The position numbers and the translations under genes were made by a program. From Clostridium pascui (GTDB lineage: Bacteria; Bacillota; Clostridia; Clostridiales; Clostridiaceae), in the NCBI RefSeq assembly GCF_016908015.1, contig NZ_JAFBDB010000002.1:186001-250000 (forward strand): a DNA stretch of 64,000 nt, read 5' to 3'. Shown here one piece after another: positions 18,366-26,792 of the stretch. The notes beneath the pieces are model-generated. The model was given only the letters and a program-made list of their open reading frames with translations. It was not told where the DNA came from and ran no database searches. Within the stretch, counting starts at the first letter, position 1. Each line of letters begins with the position of its first letter.

Positions 18366-19046
18366 TTGATTAATATATTAATAGTGGAGGACGATAAACT
18401 CTTAAATAAAGGTATTTCATATGCTTTAGGAAAGAGTACTTATAATGTTATAAGCACTTTCAATTATGATGAAGGTCTTATTGCTTTCTCAAATAACAGT
18501 ATTGATCTGATACTGCTTGATATCAATTTGCCACATAAAAGTGGATTAAAACTTTGTGAGGAGATCCGGAAGAATTCTGAATCACCTATAATTTTTATAA
18601 CAGCTAATGATACCGAACAAGATATTATTCATGGTTTCCAAACAGGATGTGATGATTATATCACAAAGCCATTTTCTATAGAAATTTTAAAACAGAGGAT
18701 TATTGCTGTACTAAAAAGAAGCAGTATAAAAGAGAAGAACATATTTGTATATAAGAATATAACCATTGATTATGATATGATGATTTTAAAAAAACTAAAA
18801 GAAGTTATCAAATTAACTACAAAGGAATATAAGCTAGTAGAGCTGCTTGCCAAAAACAAAGGACAGGTTATATCAAAGCAGATTATATTGGGAAAATTAT
18901 GGGACGATCATGGTAATTTTGTTGATGAAAACACATTAAGCGTAAATATTCGTAGACTAAGGCAAAAGATTGAGGATGATCCTAGAAATCCAAAGTATAT
19001 AATTACGGTATTTGGAATTGGATATACATGGGGTGAGATGGAGTGA
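18366..19046 (+). CDS. BceR-type OmpR-family response regulator
   Basis: A 226-residue regulator. The receiver begins INILIVEDDKLL, has phospho-acceptor about D52 (LLDINLPHKSG) and KPFSIE. The winged helix ends RRLRQKIEDD...VFGIGYTWG. I place the start at a TTG (18366) after GGGGTGA with about four bases spacing; an upstream ATG at 18342 would add eight residues not found in the family and lacks a ribosome binding site. It partners the kinase whose GTG start overlaps its stop by four bases. Confidence 0.82.
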   Translation: MINILIVEDDKLLNKGISYALGKSTYNVISTFNYDEGLIAFSNNSIDLILLDINLPHKSGLKLCEEIRKNSESPIIFITANDTEQDIIHGFQTGCDDYITKPFSIEILKQRIIAVLKRSSIKEKNIFVYKNITIDYDMMILKKLKEVIKLTTKEYKLVELLAKNKGQVISKQIILGKLWDDHGNFVDENTLSVNIRRLRQKIEDDPRNPKYIITVFGIGYTWGEME

Positions 19047-20059
19047 ATATTAATTTTAAAATAGCTATGTACTTTACCGCAATTATAATCTGCTGTACTT
19101 CCTTTGGATATTATATATGGATTACCTATAATAATACTGCTTTGCTCATGGCAATTGTGATATTTTGCAGTATAATGGCAGCCCTATCTATAATATTAAT
19201 ATGCGCTGTAAGAAAGCATATCGAATATATATTAAGTAAACTTTCAAAACTTATTTATTCTATTATAGATATGAATGATCAGGAAGTATTTTCAGTTTTA
19301 AATGATGATATGCTAGGGAAGCTGCAATCACAGGTGATAAAGTTAACAAATATATTAAAGGCACAAAATTCAAGAATAAAAAAAGAACGGGATGAAATAA
19401 AGCTGCTTATTTCGGATATTTCTCATCAACTAAAAACTCCCTTGTCAAATTTAAAATTATACTATGAGCTTTTACAGGATAGTTCAATTTCAAAAGATGA
19501 ATACACTGAATTTAGCAAAAACATGCAAAGTCAAATTGAAAAACTTAGCTTTTTAATGGAAAGTATGATTAAAATGTCCCGTCTTGAAGGTGGAGTAATC
19601 AAACTAACTCCAAGGCAAACCAGTTTAAATGATGTTTGTTTAACTGCAATCAAGCAAGCATACCAAAAATCTAAAGCAAAAAACATAGAAATTAAGTTTA
19701 ATGCTGCACAAGATGTTGTTTTAAATATTGATAAAAATTGGACAGTGGAAGCAATTTTTAATATTATTGATAACGCTGTAAAATATACAAACTTTGGTAG
19801 GAGTATTATTATTGAAGTAATACAATATGATATGTTTGTAAGAATAGATATTATTGATAATGGAATAGGCATAAGTGAAAAAGAGATTAACAACATATTT
19901 AAGAGATTTTATAGGGGAGAGGGTAGTAAAGATGAGGAGGGAATAGGGCTAGGACTGTATCTTACAAGACAAATTGTCTCTAAGCAAAATGGCTATATTA
20001 AAGTAAAATCAAAAGTAGAGCAAGGTTCTACTTTTTCAGTATTTCTGTCTTTGAATTAG
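19043..20059 (+). CDS. BceS-type intramembrane-sensing histidine kinase
   Basis: A 338-residue kinase with two N-terminal helices (about residues 6-26 and 30-52) joined by a very short external loop, the hallmark of intramembrane-sensing kinases that take their signal from the transporter. HisKA has about H128 in ISHQLKTPLSNLKLYYE. The HATPase has N box IIDNAVKYT, G1 DNGIGIS and G2 GIGLGLYLTRQIV. The GTG start overlaps the regulator stop (GTGA). It completes a Bce-type detoxification module. Confidence 0.87.
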   Translation: MNINFKIAMYFTAIIICCTSFGYYIWITYNNTALLMAIVIFCSIMAALSIILICAVRKHIEYILSKLSKLIYSIIDMNDQEVFSVLNDDMLGKLQSQVIKLTNILKAQNSRIKKERDEIKLLISDISHQLKTPLSNLKLYYELLQDSSISKDEYTEFSKNMQSQIEKLSFLMESMIKMSRLEGGVIKLTPRQTSLNDVCLTAIKQAYQKSKAKNIEIKFNAAQDVVLNIDKNWTVEAIFNIIDNAVKYTNFGRSIIIEVIQYDMFVRIDIIDNGIGISEKEINNIFKRFYRGEGSKDEEGIGLGLYLTRQIVSKQNGYIKVKSKVEQGSTFSVFLSLN

Positions 20060-20078
20060 AAAAAGAATAATTATATAG

Positions 20079-20363
20079 AGGAGAGGTTACTATTCTATTC
20101 GAATCTTCAAGAAGAATATTATAATAATAAAACTACTAGTTGATGAGTCTCTCAGGGAGCAGATGTTAGAACGTTGTGGAAAAGAGAATATTGAGAACTA
20201 TGGAGATAATAAATTAATTGTAAACTTTCCATTTATAGAAGATGAGTTTGGCTATAATATTTTGCTTGGTTTTGGGGATAAATGTGAATGCTTAGAGCCG
20301 GCGCATGTAAGGGAGGAAGTTATTCGCCGAATTAAAAATATGCTAAATGTTTATAGAAGCTGA
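20079..20363 (+). pseudogene. N-truncated WYL-domain regulator remnant
   Basis: The reading frame is open from 20079, but no start codon occurs before an internal ATG at 20163. The encoded text (LLVDESLREQMLERCG..., then NYGDNKLIVNFPFIEDEFGYNILLGFGDKCECLEP and VREEVIRRI) matches the last 85-90 residues of YafY/DeoR-type regulators with a C-terminal WYL domain. The N-terminal helix-turn-helix and the WYL motif itself are missing. It lies directly after the BceS-like kinase and is likely a recombination remnant. Confidence 0.65.
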
Positions 20364-20397
20364 CCAAATCATTACATTAATTAAGTAAATGCATGGA

Positions 20398-20444
20398 TTG
20401 ACAAGTGCATATGCTTAGTATATAATCAAAATGAACAATGTTCA
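20398..20444 (+). promoter_or_regulatory. Promoter and operator of TetR gene at 20462
   Basis: Near-ideal sigma-A promoter: TTGACA (20398-20403), 17 bp, TATAAT (20421-20426). Just downstream is the palindrome TGAACAATGTTCA (20432-20444), placed over the expected transcription start. The same 13-mer recurs at 21067-21079 before the next gene, which points to autoregulation plus target control by the encoded TetR protein. Confidence 0.75.
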
Positions 20445-20461
20445 GGTGGTGATATGGGGGC

Positions 20462-21028
20462 ATGAAGAATCATACTAGAAACAATAAGGATATTATTTTA
20501 TCAGCAGCTAAGGATATTGCTGCAAGTCAAGGCATCACAAAGATGGATATACGATCAGTGGCAAAACAAAGTGGTATTGCGATAGGAACGGTGTATAATT
20601 ATTTTCCTTCAAAGGGAGATTTACTGGTAGCTGTTATCGAGGATTTTTGGGAGGGAGCCTTTTCAAATGTTGATTGGGAAAGTCTTGCCTACAATGATTT
20701 TTATAATAACTTAGAAATAATATATGATTTATTATATGTTTATCTTCATAAGTTCAAGGAAAATTGGTTAGATCAGCTTTCACTTTTAAAAACACAAGAA
20801 AAATTACTTGGAAAGCAAAGGCAGAACGAATACTTTAAAAAAATATATTCAAGAATTATAATCTTAATGGATATGGATAATAGTTTAAGGGATTACCCTT
20901 GGAATGATATTGTTTCAAAGGAAAAAACAGCACAGTTTATATTTGAAAATATGCTTATGATGCTTAGAAAAGATGAAAAAGACATGAAGTTTTTAACTAT
21001 GATTTTAAAAAGAATATTATGTAATTAA
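20462..21028 (+). CDS. TetR-family transcriptional regulator
   Basis: A 188-residue TetR protein: DNA-binding domain at about residues 5-52 (IILSAAKDIAASQGI...IRSVAKQSGIAIGTVYNYFPSK), then a ligand domain rich in aromatic residues. The ATG at 20462 follows AGGTGGTGATATGGGGGC. Its own promoter carries a palindrome repeated before the downstream membrane-protein gene, so it very likely represses both. Ligand unknown. Confidence 0.87.
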   Translation: MKNHTRNNKDIILSAAKDIAASQGITKMDIRSVAKQSGIAIGTVYNYFPSKGDLLVAVIEDFWEGAFSNVDWESLAYNDFYNNLEIIYDLLYVYLHKFKENWLDQLSLLKTQEKLLGKQRQNEYFKKIYSRIIILMDMDNSLRDYPWNDIVSKEKTAQFIFENMLMMLRKDEKDMKFLTMILKRILCN

Positions 21029-21066
21029 AGGTCATACTTATGTATGATTTTTAATATAAACAAAAA

Positions 21067-21079
21067 TGAACAATGTTCA
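21067..21079. promoter_or_regulatory. Second TGAACAATGTTCA operator
   Basis: Exact 13-bp copy of the palindrome over the TetR gene start (20432-20444). It lies 25 bases before the membrane-protein ribosome binding site. Predicted binding site for the TetR regulator encoded at 20462. Confidence 0.7.
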
Positions 21080-21103
21080 TATTGCAAAATAAGGAGGATT
21101 AAT

Positions 21104-21784
21104 ATGCAAGCAATTATGGAAACTTTATTTGATGTAGTTTATTTACTTAGTGTTATTACACTAGGATTAAAAATGGCAAGAAACAGTGGTGACAATAAAG
21201 AGTATAAGCTTTTTGGCTGGATGGCGATTTTACTAGGAGCAGGGGATGCGTTTCATCTAGTACCTAGATCCTATGCGCTTTTAACAACTGGACTTGAGGC
21301 AAATGCTACTGCACTTGGATTTGGCAAATTAGTAACATCTATTACTATGACTATATTTTATGTGATTTTGTACCACATATGGAGACAGCGTTATAATATT
21401 GAAGGATATAAAAATCTTACACTTTCAATTTATGTGTTAGCCGTTGTTAGAATAGTATTATGTTTATTTCCTCAAAATGATTGGCTAAACTATTATGCTC
21501 CAGTTTCATGGGGAGTATATAGAAATATTCCATTTGCTATAATGGGAATTATCATAATATGTATTTTTTATTCTGAAGCTAAAAAGTACAATGATAACAA
21601 TTTTAAATTTATGTGGCTTGCAATTGTACTATCCTTTGCATTTTATATCCCTGTTGTGATTTGGGCTACTGAAATCAGATGGATTGGAACATTGATGATA
21701 CCAAAGACCCTGGCCTACGTTTGGATAGTAATTATGGGATATAAAAGTGCCACCCACATGGCAAGTGGCAAGTTTAATATTTAA
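21104..21784 (+). CDS. Seven-helix-type membrane protein under TetR control; REP repeat forms its C-terminus
   Basis: A 226-residue integral membrane protein with about seven hydrophobic segments (for example 8-22, 33-50, 70-92, 102-120, 136-154, 165-182, 190-208). I do not recognise a characterised family. ATG 21104 has AAGGAGG seven bases upstream and is preferred to 21044. The preceding TetR gene and a shared operator make it the likely target of that repressor. Oddity: bases 21747-21774, coding for the final SATHMASGKF region, are a complete copy of the dispersed 28-bp REP-like repeat. The native C-terminus has therefore been replaced or extended by the repeat. Confidence 0.75.
   Translation: MQAIMETLFDVVYLLSVITLGLKMARNSGDNKEYKLFGWMAILLGAGDAFHLVPRSYALLTTGLEANATALGFGKLVTSITMTIFYVILYHIWRQRYNIEGYKNLTLSIYVLAVVRIVLCLFPQNDWLNYYAPVSWGVYRNIPFAIMGIIIICIFYSEAKKYNDNNFKFMWLAIVLSFAFYIPVVIWATEIRWIGTLMIPKTLAYVWIVIMGYKSATHMASGKFNI
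21747..21774 (+). repeat. REP-like repeat, copy 1 (+), inside coding sequence
   Basis: Full 28-bp unit (GTGCCACCCAC... ending GGCAAGTT, A variant at position 12) lying in frame at the 3' end of the membrane-protein gene and translated as part of its last residues. Confidence 0.9.
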
Positions 21785-21810
21785 ATATGAAATTCAATAG
21801 AAATAAATAT

Positions 21811-21850
21811 GCCGGATCAGGTGGTTAAATAGCACCTGATCCGGCTTTTT
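21811..21850. terminator. Strong terminator between convergent genes
   Basis: Perfect 13-bp stem GCCGGATCAGGTG / CACCTGATCCGGC, 9-nt loop, then TTTTT on the + strand. Serves the membrane-protein gene and, read from the other side, perhaps also the lectin gene. Confidence 0.85.
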
Positions 21851-21862
21851 CTAATAAATTAA

Positions 21863-23218
21863 TTAACTTCTCCAAATATGCCATAGAGCATTATTTGTAC
21901 CTCTAGCAAATACGTCAGTTCTGTTTGGTCCCCAAGATACCGCAGCTGGATCAGAAGTTATTCTTCCTCCAAGGTTACTCCAATTGCTCCAGCGAGAGCC
22001 ATTCCAAGACATTGTCATCAATTGATTGTTTTGTCCTCTAGCAAATACTTCAAGTCTATTAGCTGCTCTGGAGGATACTGCAGGAGCTGAGGTTAAGTTT
22101 CCACCAAGATCCTCCCAGTTACTCCAGCGGGAACCATCCCACCATTTATGATATAAGCGGTTACGTTCACCACGGGCAAATACATCAATTCTGTTATTTC
22201 CCCAGGAAACTGCAGCAGGTGCCGAGGTTAACGTTCCACCAAGGTTTTCCCAATCACTCCAGCGGGATCCATCCCACCATTTGTGATATAAAGCATTATC
22301 GGTACCTCTTACAAAGGTATCAAGTCTGTTAGCGGCCCAAGAAGAAACAGCAGGGGAAGATGTCAAAACTCCGCCAAGGTCTTCCCAATTACTCCAGCGG
22401 GATCCATCCCACCATATATGCCACATAGCATTATTTGTACCGCGAGCAAATACATCGATTCTATTATTTCCCCAGGAAACTGCAGCAGGGGCAGAGGTTA
22501 ATGTTCCGCCAAGGCTTTCCCAATCGCTCCATCGGGAGCCATTCCACCATTTGTGATATAAAGCATTATCACTTCCGGCTACAAATACATCAAGTCTATT
22601 AGGTGCCCATGAGGAAACACCGGGACCGGAATTTAAAACACCACCAAGATCCTCCCATTGACTCCATCTATCACCGGGAGCAGGTCCAGGGCCAGGCCCA
22701 GGTGAAGGAGGTCTGCTAATATTTCTTAGAACAAATTGTATTATATCTCTAATGGTTGAATTTATTATATTGTTAGGGATACCGGCTGCACGAAGAGCGG
22801 AGAATATCCACTCATTATTTCTTCTGAAGTCATTAAATATGGCATTTGTTCTTGCATTTATGTTTCCACTATGCCTTCCTGCATTATCTATTGTATAGTT
22901 TATAACATTCCTAAAGTAATTATCGACTATAGGTTGAAAACTTCTGCCAAGTTGAGGCTGCTGAGTATTAAGTAATGATAGTATTCTGCTTACTTCCTGC
23001 TGAGGAGCTCTAAAGCCGTCGAATTCATATTCTTCATAAAAGGAGGGAACGGTTTCAAGTTCATCTTCTTCATAGAAGGGGTCAAAGTTTTCAAATTCAT
23101 CAAATTCATCAAATTCTTCAAAGTCATCAAACACATCAAATTGTCTCATTTGGCTGCTTGAAAATGGACAAGTAGTTGGTTCTATGCAATAAGGACAATA
23201 AAAAAACTCATTATACAT
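21863..23218 (-). CDS. Beta-propeller lectin-like protein with six 45-residue repeats
   Basis: A 451-residue protein. Residues 1-75 are cysteine-containing then extremely acidic and aromatic (runs of D/E with F). Residues 75-170 are a helical segment, followed by a PGPGPGPAPG linker. The C-terminal 270 residues are six tandem repeats with pattern W-S-x-W-E-x-L-G-G-x-L-T-S-x-P-A ... NR-x-D-V-F-A-R-G-x-x-N-x-L-x-H-x-W. This is the DUF346/PLL-type repeat of sugar-binding propellers (Photorhabdus PLL lectin family). Odd and even repeats belong to two alternating subtypes (SSWA-NRL versus VSWG-NRI), so a 90-residue pair was probably the duplicated unit. No signal peptide is visible; a spore-surface location is possible. 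AAGGAGG precedes the start. Confidence 0.75.
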   Translation of the reverse strand: MYNEFFYCPYCIEPTTCPFSSSQMRQFDVFDDFEEFDEFDEFENFDPFYEEDELETVPSFYEEYEFDGFRAPQQEVSRILSLLNTQQPQLGRSFQPIVDNYFRNVINYTIDNAGRHSGNINARTNAIFNDFRRNNEWIFSALRAAGIPNNIINSTIRDIIQFVLRNISRPPSPGPGPGPAPGDRWSQWEDLGGVLNSGPGVSSWAPNRLDVFVAGSDNALYHKWWNGSRWSDWESLGGTLTSAPAAVSWGNNRIDVFARGTNNAMWHIWWDGSRWSNWEDLGGVLTSSPAVSSWAANRLDTFVRGTDNALYHKWWDGSRWSDWENLGGTLTSAPAAVSWGNNRIDVFARGERNRLYHKWWDGSRWSNWEDLGGNLTSAPAVSSRAANRLEVFARGQNNQLMTMSWNGSRWSNWSNLGGRITSDPAAVSWGPNRTDVFARGTNNALWHIWRS

Positions 23219-23289
23219 TGGAAACCTCCTTGGATTTTGCTAAGGGTTAAATCCTCATCAATTATATTGTATTCGGAAAGATGAAAAAG

Positions 23290-23317
23290 GTGCCACCCAC
23301 ATGGCAAGTGGCAAGTT
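23290..23317 (+). repeat. REP-like repeat, copy 2 (+)
   Basis: Complete 28-bp unit (A variant), upstream of the lectin gene start and upstream of the + strand gene at 23446. Followed at 23331 by a GGGGGACAGGTAACAA stretch that resembles the second, GGGACGG-type repeat of this window. Confidence 0.9.
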
Positions 23318-23445
23318 TGTTTTGAAAAAAATGGGGGACAGGTAACAATGTTTGTACTAAAACAGCTCCCTATTTAATGAAATGTAACAAGGTTATTGGT
23401 TAGTACATAAGATATTATGAAAGTTTATAATATAAAGGAGCTGCC

Positions 23446-24171
23446 ATGTATAATTGTTATTTTAGGTCTAATGCGATATATCCAAGAATTGTTGCTTATG
23501 CGAGAGGAGACGTAAATGGTGATAGGATACCTGATAATGTATATTTAACTGGCACAAAGACACCTGATAGTCCATTCATTCAAAATATCACTCTTATAAT
23601 ACAGGATGGAATGTCAGGCAGGGTTAAGGGAATACCCCTTAGTGAAAATGCAGGATATAATCCTACGCTATTTTTGGGAGACTTCACGGGAGATGGGGTA
23701 GAGGACATATTAGTCAGCATTAACTCAGGTGGAAGTGGAGGGATAATGTACCACTACATTTATTCTTTTGCTAACAATACAGCAAGATTACTATTCAATT
23801 TTAATGTGTATAATGAAGAGTACAACTATGATGTTACTTATAAAGACAATTATAAAGTGGAATTTATTAGCCAGAAAAATAATGAAAAATATATTATAGA
23901 CATAACTTATAAGGGAGCAGATTATTTAAGCGAAATATATGATGATAACGGAAAACTAAAGCAGCCAATTAGCGGATTTGTAAATCCATTAAGCGGCTTA
24001 TATCCTGTGGATTTTGACTCAAATGGAGTATATGAGTTACTAGCATATCAAAAAATAGCTGGCAGGTATAATGCAGATTCTTTAGGATATGTTTTAAATA
24101 CATTGAAATATGAAAATAATAGGTTTGTTTTGAATAACCAAAATGTTGCTATCTTTGGATCACAAGCATAG
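23446..24171 (+). CDS. FG-GAP/VCBS-like protein with calcium-binding loops
   Basis: A 241-residue protein starting MYNCYFRSNAIYPRIVAYARGDVNGDRIPD. Three D-x-[ND]-x-D/G acidic loops (DVNGDRIPD about 22-30, DFTGDGVED about 83-91, DFDSNGVYE about 191-199) look like the calcium loops of FG-GAP/VCBS propeller repeats. No signal peptide or anchor is seen. The AAAGGAG box sits five bases before the ATG. It is divergent from the propeller lectin gene, which hints at a shared surface or spore-related role; that is inference. Confidence 0.65.
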   Translation: MYNCYFRSNAIYPRIVAYARGDVNGDRIPDNVYLTGTKTPDSPFIQNITLIIQDGMSGRVKGIPLSENAGYNPTLFLGDFTGDGVEDILVSINSGGSGGIMYHYIYSFANNTARLLFNFNVYNEEYNYDVTYKDNYKVEFISQKNNEKYIIDITYKGADYLSEIYDDNGKLKQPISGFVNPLSGLYPVDFDSNGVYELLAYQKIAGRYNADSLGYVLNTLKYENNRFVLNNQNVAIFGSQA

Positions 24172-24190
24172 GTATATTTATAATTTAATG

Positions 24191-24222
24191 AAAAAGACCG
24201 TCTACTAGAAAGGCGGTCTTTT
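24191..24222. terminator. Terminator after FG-GAP-like gene
   Basis: AAAAGACCG(T)C stem pairing with G(G)CGGTCTTTT, T-tract on the + strand. It lies between the convergent FG-GAP-like gene and the thi operon. Confidence 0.8.
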
Positions 24223-24258
24223 CAAGTGAAGTTTAAAAGTCCTAATTTTAATTTCTAC

Positions 24259-24843
24259 TTATATTGTAAAACTGTCACTGAGCTCAACTGGATTCGGACA
24301 AGTCATAGCCTCAGACATTATACACATTCCAGCTGCCCCTGCATTTATAACATCTTTTACTTTATCCTTTGTTATGCCGCCGATGGCAAATACCGGAATT
24401 GAGGTGCAATCACATACTTCCTTTAAGAATGAGAGGCCTCTCGGTGGAACTCCCTTTTTACAATCCGTAGAAAAGATATGTCCTGCGATTAAATAGGAAG
24501 CTCCTAAATCCTCTGCCTCCTTTGCTTCAAGCAGGGAATGAACAGAGGCGCCTATATTAGTAAATTGATGTAATTCATTTTTATGTGCTCTTAAATCTGG
24601 CATTGATAAATGGATATTAGGAAGCTTTAGTTTTGAAGCTACCTCAATATTTTTATTGATAATAAGCGGAACTTCATTTATATCACAGATTTCTTTTGCT
24701 TTTATAGCCAAGCATTTATATTCTTCTAGGCTTAAGTCCTTTTCCCTAAGCATTATTGCATGAGGCTTTCCTTTTGCTATTTCATTCATTCTATTAAAAA
24801 AGTCATCTGTGCAAAGTTTTCGATTGGTTAAACAAATTAGCAT
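24259..24843 (-). CDS. thiE: ThiE/TenI-family protein, last gene of thiS operon
   Basis: A 194-residue TIM-barrel protein of the thiamine-phosphate synthase/TenI family: LREKDLS near the N-terminus, AGHIFSTDCKKG...PRGL (phosphate loop) and IPVFAIGGI near the C-terminus. Authentic ThiE enzymes have an N-D-R-x-D stretch after strand 3. Here the equivalent is INKNIEVA followed by IHLSMPDL, so key pyrophosphate/magnesium ligands look altered. It may be a TenI-like thiazole tautomerase or a divergent ThiE. Ten bases after thiH in the operon. Confidence 0.7.
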   Translation of the reverse strand: MLICLTNRKLCTDDFFNRMNEIAKGKPHAIMLREKDLSLEEYKCLAIKAKEICDINEVPLIINKNIEVASKLKLPNIHLSMPDLRAHKNELHQFTNIGASVHSLLEAKEAEDLGASYLIAGHIFSTDCKKGVPPRGLSFLKEVCDCTSIPVFAIGGITKDKVKDVINAGAAGMCIMSEAMTCPNPVELSDSFTI

Positions 24844-24852
24844 TTTGCCCTC

Positions 24853-26007
24853 CTAAACTCTAACATAATCCGTATAAACAGGCTGTAGTCCTCGGTTTAA
24901 AATAGCTTGATGAACTTCGTCTACATTTCTAGGATCGGAAATTTCAAATTGCTCATCACCTTTTTCATCCCCATTATGACCTCCAACACCAACCTTTACA
25001 CCTGCTGATATTTTTGTAGCTACCATTCCGATAACATGGTCACGGAATCCTGCTCTTTCTCTTGTGGAAATTGTGATTCCCGCAAAAGGCATAAGTAATC
25101 GATAAGCAAGCATTACTTGTAAAAGCTGTTTTTCATGAACATCGTTAGGATTATTATCTGAATTATTGATGTAAGGTCTTAATCGTGGAGTGGAGAAGGA
25201 GATTTCTGCATGAGGATATTTTTGTTGTATAAAAAATGCATGTGCACCAGCTGCAAAAGCATCCTTTCGAAAATCATCTAGCCCAAGCAGTGCTCCAAAA
25301 GCAACCCCACGCATACCACCTAATAAAGCACGTTCTTGTGAATGGAAGCGGTAGGGGAAAATTCTCTTTGGACCGCTTAAGTGAACCTGTTCATACTTAT
25401 ATGGATTATAAGTCTCCTGATAAACAGAAACGAAGTCAGCACCACAATCATGTAAATAAGCATATTCATCTGAGTTTAATGGATATATTTCAATACCAAC
25501 TGTAGAAAAATATTTTGCAGCTAATTTAACTGCTTCTCCAATATACTCTATTCCAGACATAGGACGAGATTCTCCTGTCAAAAGTAAGATCTCTTTCAAA
25601 CCAGTGGAAGCAATTTCTTTTAATTCTTCTTCTATTTCATCTAAAGAAAGTTTGCCTCTGTGAATTTTGTTTTTACAATTAAAGCCGCAGTAAACACAAT
25701 GGTTTTCACAATAGTTGGAAATATATAATGGCGTAAACATACAAACAGAATTACCAAAATGTTTTCTGGTCTTTGACATTGCCCTCCTTGCCATATCTTC
25801 TAAATAGGGCATAGCGGCAGGGGAAAGTATGGCTGCATAATCATCCAATGAAAGGTTATCTTTCATTAGGGCATTTTTTACATCACTATCGGTATATTGA
25901 TGATAATCATACTTATGAACTAAATTTAATACCTTGTCCATGATATCGGAACTTACAGCTTCCATTTCATCTAAATATTCCATATGATTTATTTTATTTG
26001 ATTCCAT
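24853..26007 (-). CDS. thiH: 2-iminoacetate synthase ThiH
   Basis: A 384-residue radical-SAM enzyme that cleaves tyrosine to dehydroglycine for the thiazole ring in anaerobes. The cluster-binding motif C-x3-C-x2-C is visible as CENHCVYC (about residues 78-85), followed by GFNCKNK. The C-terminal BATS-type region has the SISTRERAGFRDH stretch. It starts three bases from thiG. Its presence rather than glycine oxidase ThiO agrees with anaerobic life. Confidence 0.92.
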   Translation of the reverse strand: MESNKINHMEYLDEMEAVSSDIMDKVLNLVHKYDYHQYTDSDVKNALMKDNLSLDDYAAILSPAAMPYLEDMARRAMSKTRKHFGNSVCMFTPLYISNYCENHCVYCGFNCKNKIHRGKLSLDEIEEELKEIASTGLKEILLLTGESRPMSGIEYIGEAVKLAAKYFSTVGIEIYPLNSDEYAYLHDCGADFVSVYQETYNPYKYEQVHLSGPKRIFPYRFHSQERALLGGMRGVAFGALLGLDDFRKDAFAAGAHAFFIQQKYPHAEISFSTPRLRPYINNSDNNPNDVHEKQLLQVMLAYRLLMPFAGITISTRERAGFRDHVIGMVATKISAGVKVGVGGHNGDEKGDEQFEISDPRNVDEVHQAILNRGLQPVYTDYVRV

Positions 26008-26009
26008 AA

Positions 26010-26777
26010 TTAATCCTCCAAAAACCCAGTTAATGGACTAGATGCTTCAGCCTTTAAATCCAATACTCTACCAAGGCCTGCAAGATAGGCGCTGCGTCCT
26101 GATTCAATAGCTTGTTTAAATGCTTTTGACATTACTGCAACATCCTTTGCTGTTGCAATTGCAGTATTACACATAACAGCATCTACGCCCATTTCCATTA
26201 CTTCACAGGCTTGAGATGGACGTCCAATACCAGCATCTACAATAATAGGTAAGTTTATTTCATCTACTAAGATTTGTATAAAATCCTTTGTGCAAAGGCC
26301 TTTATTGCTTCCAATAGGTGCAGCTAATGGCATTACTGCTGAGGCACCAGCATTTACAAGTGATCTTGCCACATTCAAATCTGGATACATATATGGCATA
26401 ACAATGAACCCTTCCTTAGCTAGCATTTCTGTAGCCTTAATTGTTTCATAGTTGTCCGGCATCAAATATTTAGAATCATGAATAACTTCTACTTTTACAA
26501 AATTGCCGCATCCAATTTCTCTTGAAAGGCGTGCAATTCTCACTGCTTCCTCTGCAGTTCTTGCTCCAGAAGTGTTTGGAAGTAATGTAATTTCCTTTGG
26601 TATGTAATCTAATATATTTTCTTCTCCACCTACATTTGCGCGGCGCAGTGCAAGGGTTACCATTTCTACTTCACCATGTTCGATAACTGCTTTTGTTAGA
26701 TCCAATGAAAATTTACCCGAACCTAATATAAATCTTGATTTAAATTCATGACCACCAATTATTAATTTATCACTCAT
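26010..26777 (-). CDS. thiG: Thiazole synthase ThiG
   Basis: A 255-residue (beta/alpha)8 protein that assembles thiazole phosphate from DXP, dehydroglycine and ThiS thiocarboxylate. It starts [23 protein letters not shown], has the Schiff-base lysine in FVKVEVIHD and the phosphate loops [11 protein letters not shown] and [14 protein letters not shown]. The ATG at 26777 is preferred to upstream starts at 26786/26783 because AAAGGATG lies at a suitable distance and the family begins MxDKLxIGG. Confidence 0.93.
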   Translation of the reverse strand: MSDKLIIGGHEFKSRFILGSGKFSLDLTKAVIEHGEVEMVTLALRRANVGGEENILDYIPKEITLLPNTSGARTAEEAVRIARLSREIGCGNFVKVEVIHDSKYLMPDNYETIKATEMLAKEGFIVMPYMYPDLNVARSLVNAGASAVMPLAAPIGSNKGLCTKDFIQILVDEINLPIIVDAGIGRPSQACEVMEMGVDAVMCNTAIATAKDVAVMSKAFKQAIESGRSAYLAGLGRVLDLKAEASSPLTGFLED

Positions 26778-26792
26778 CTTTAACATCCTTTC

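Noticed and set aside
21863-23218. DNA-level tandem repeat or CRISPR-like array in the 22 kb region
   Set aside because: Periodicity is about 135 bp, in frame, and explained by the 45-residue protein repeats.
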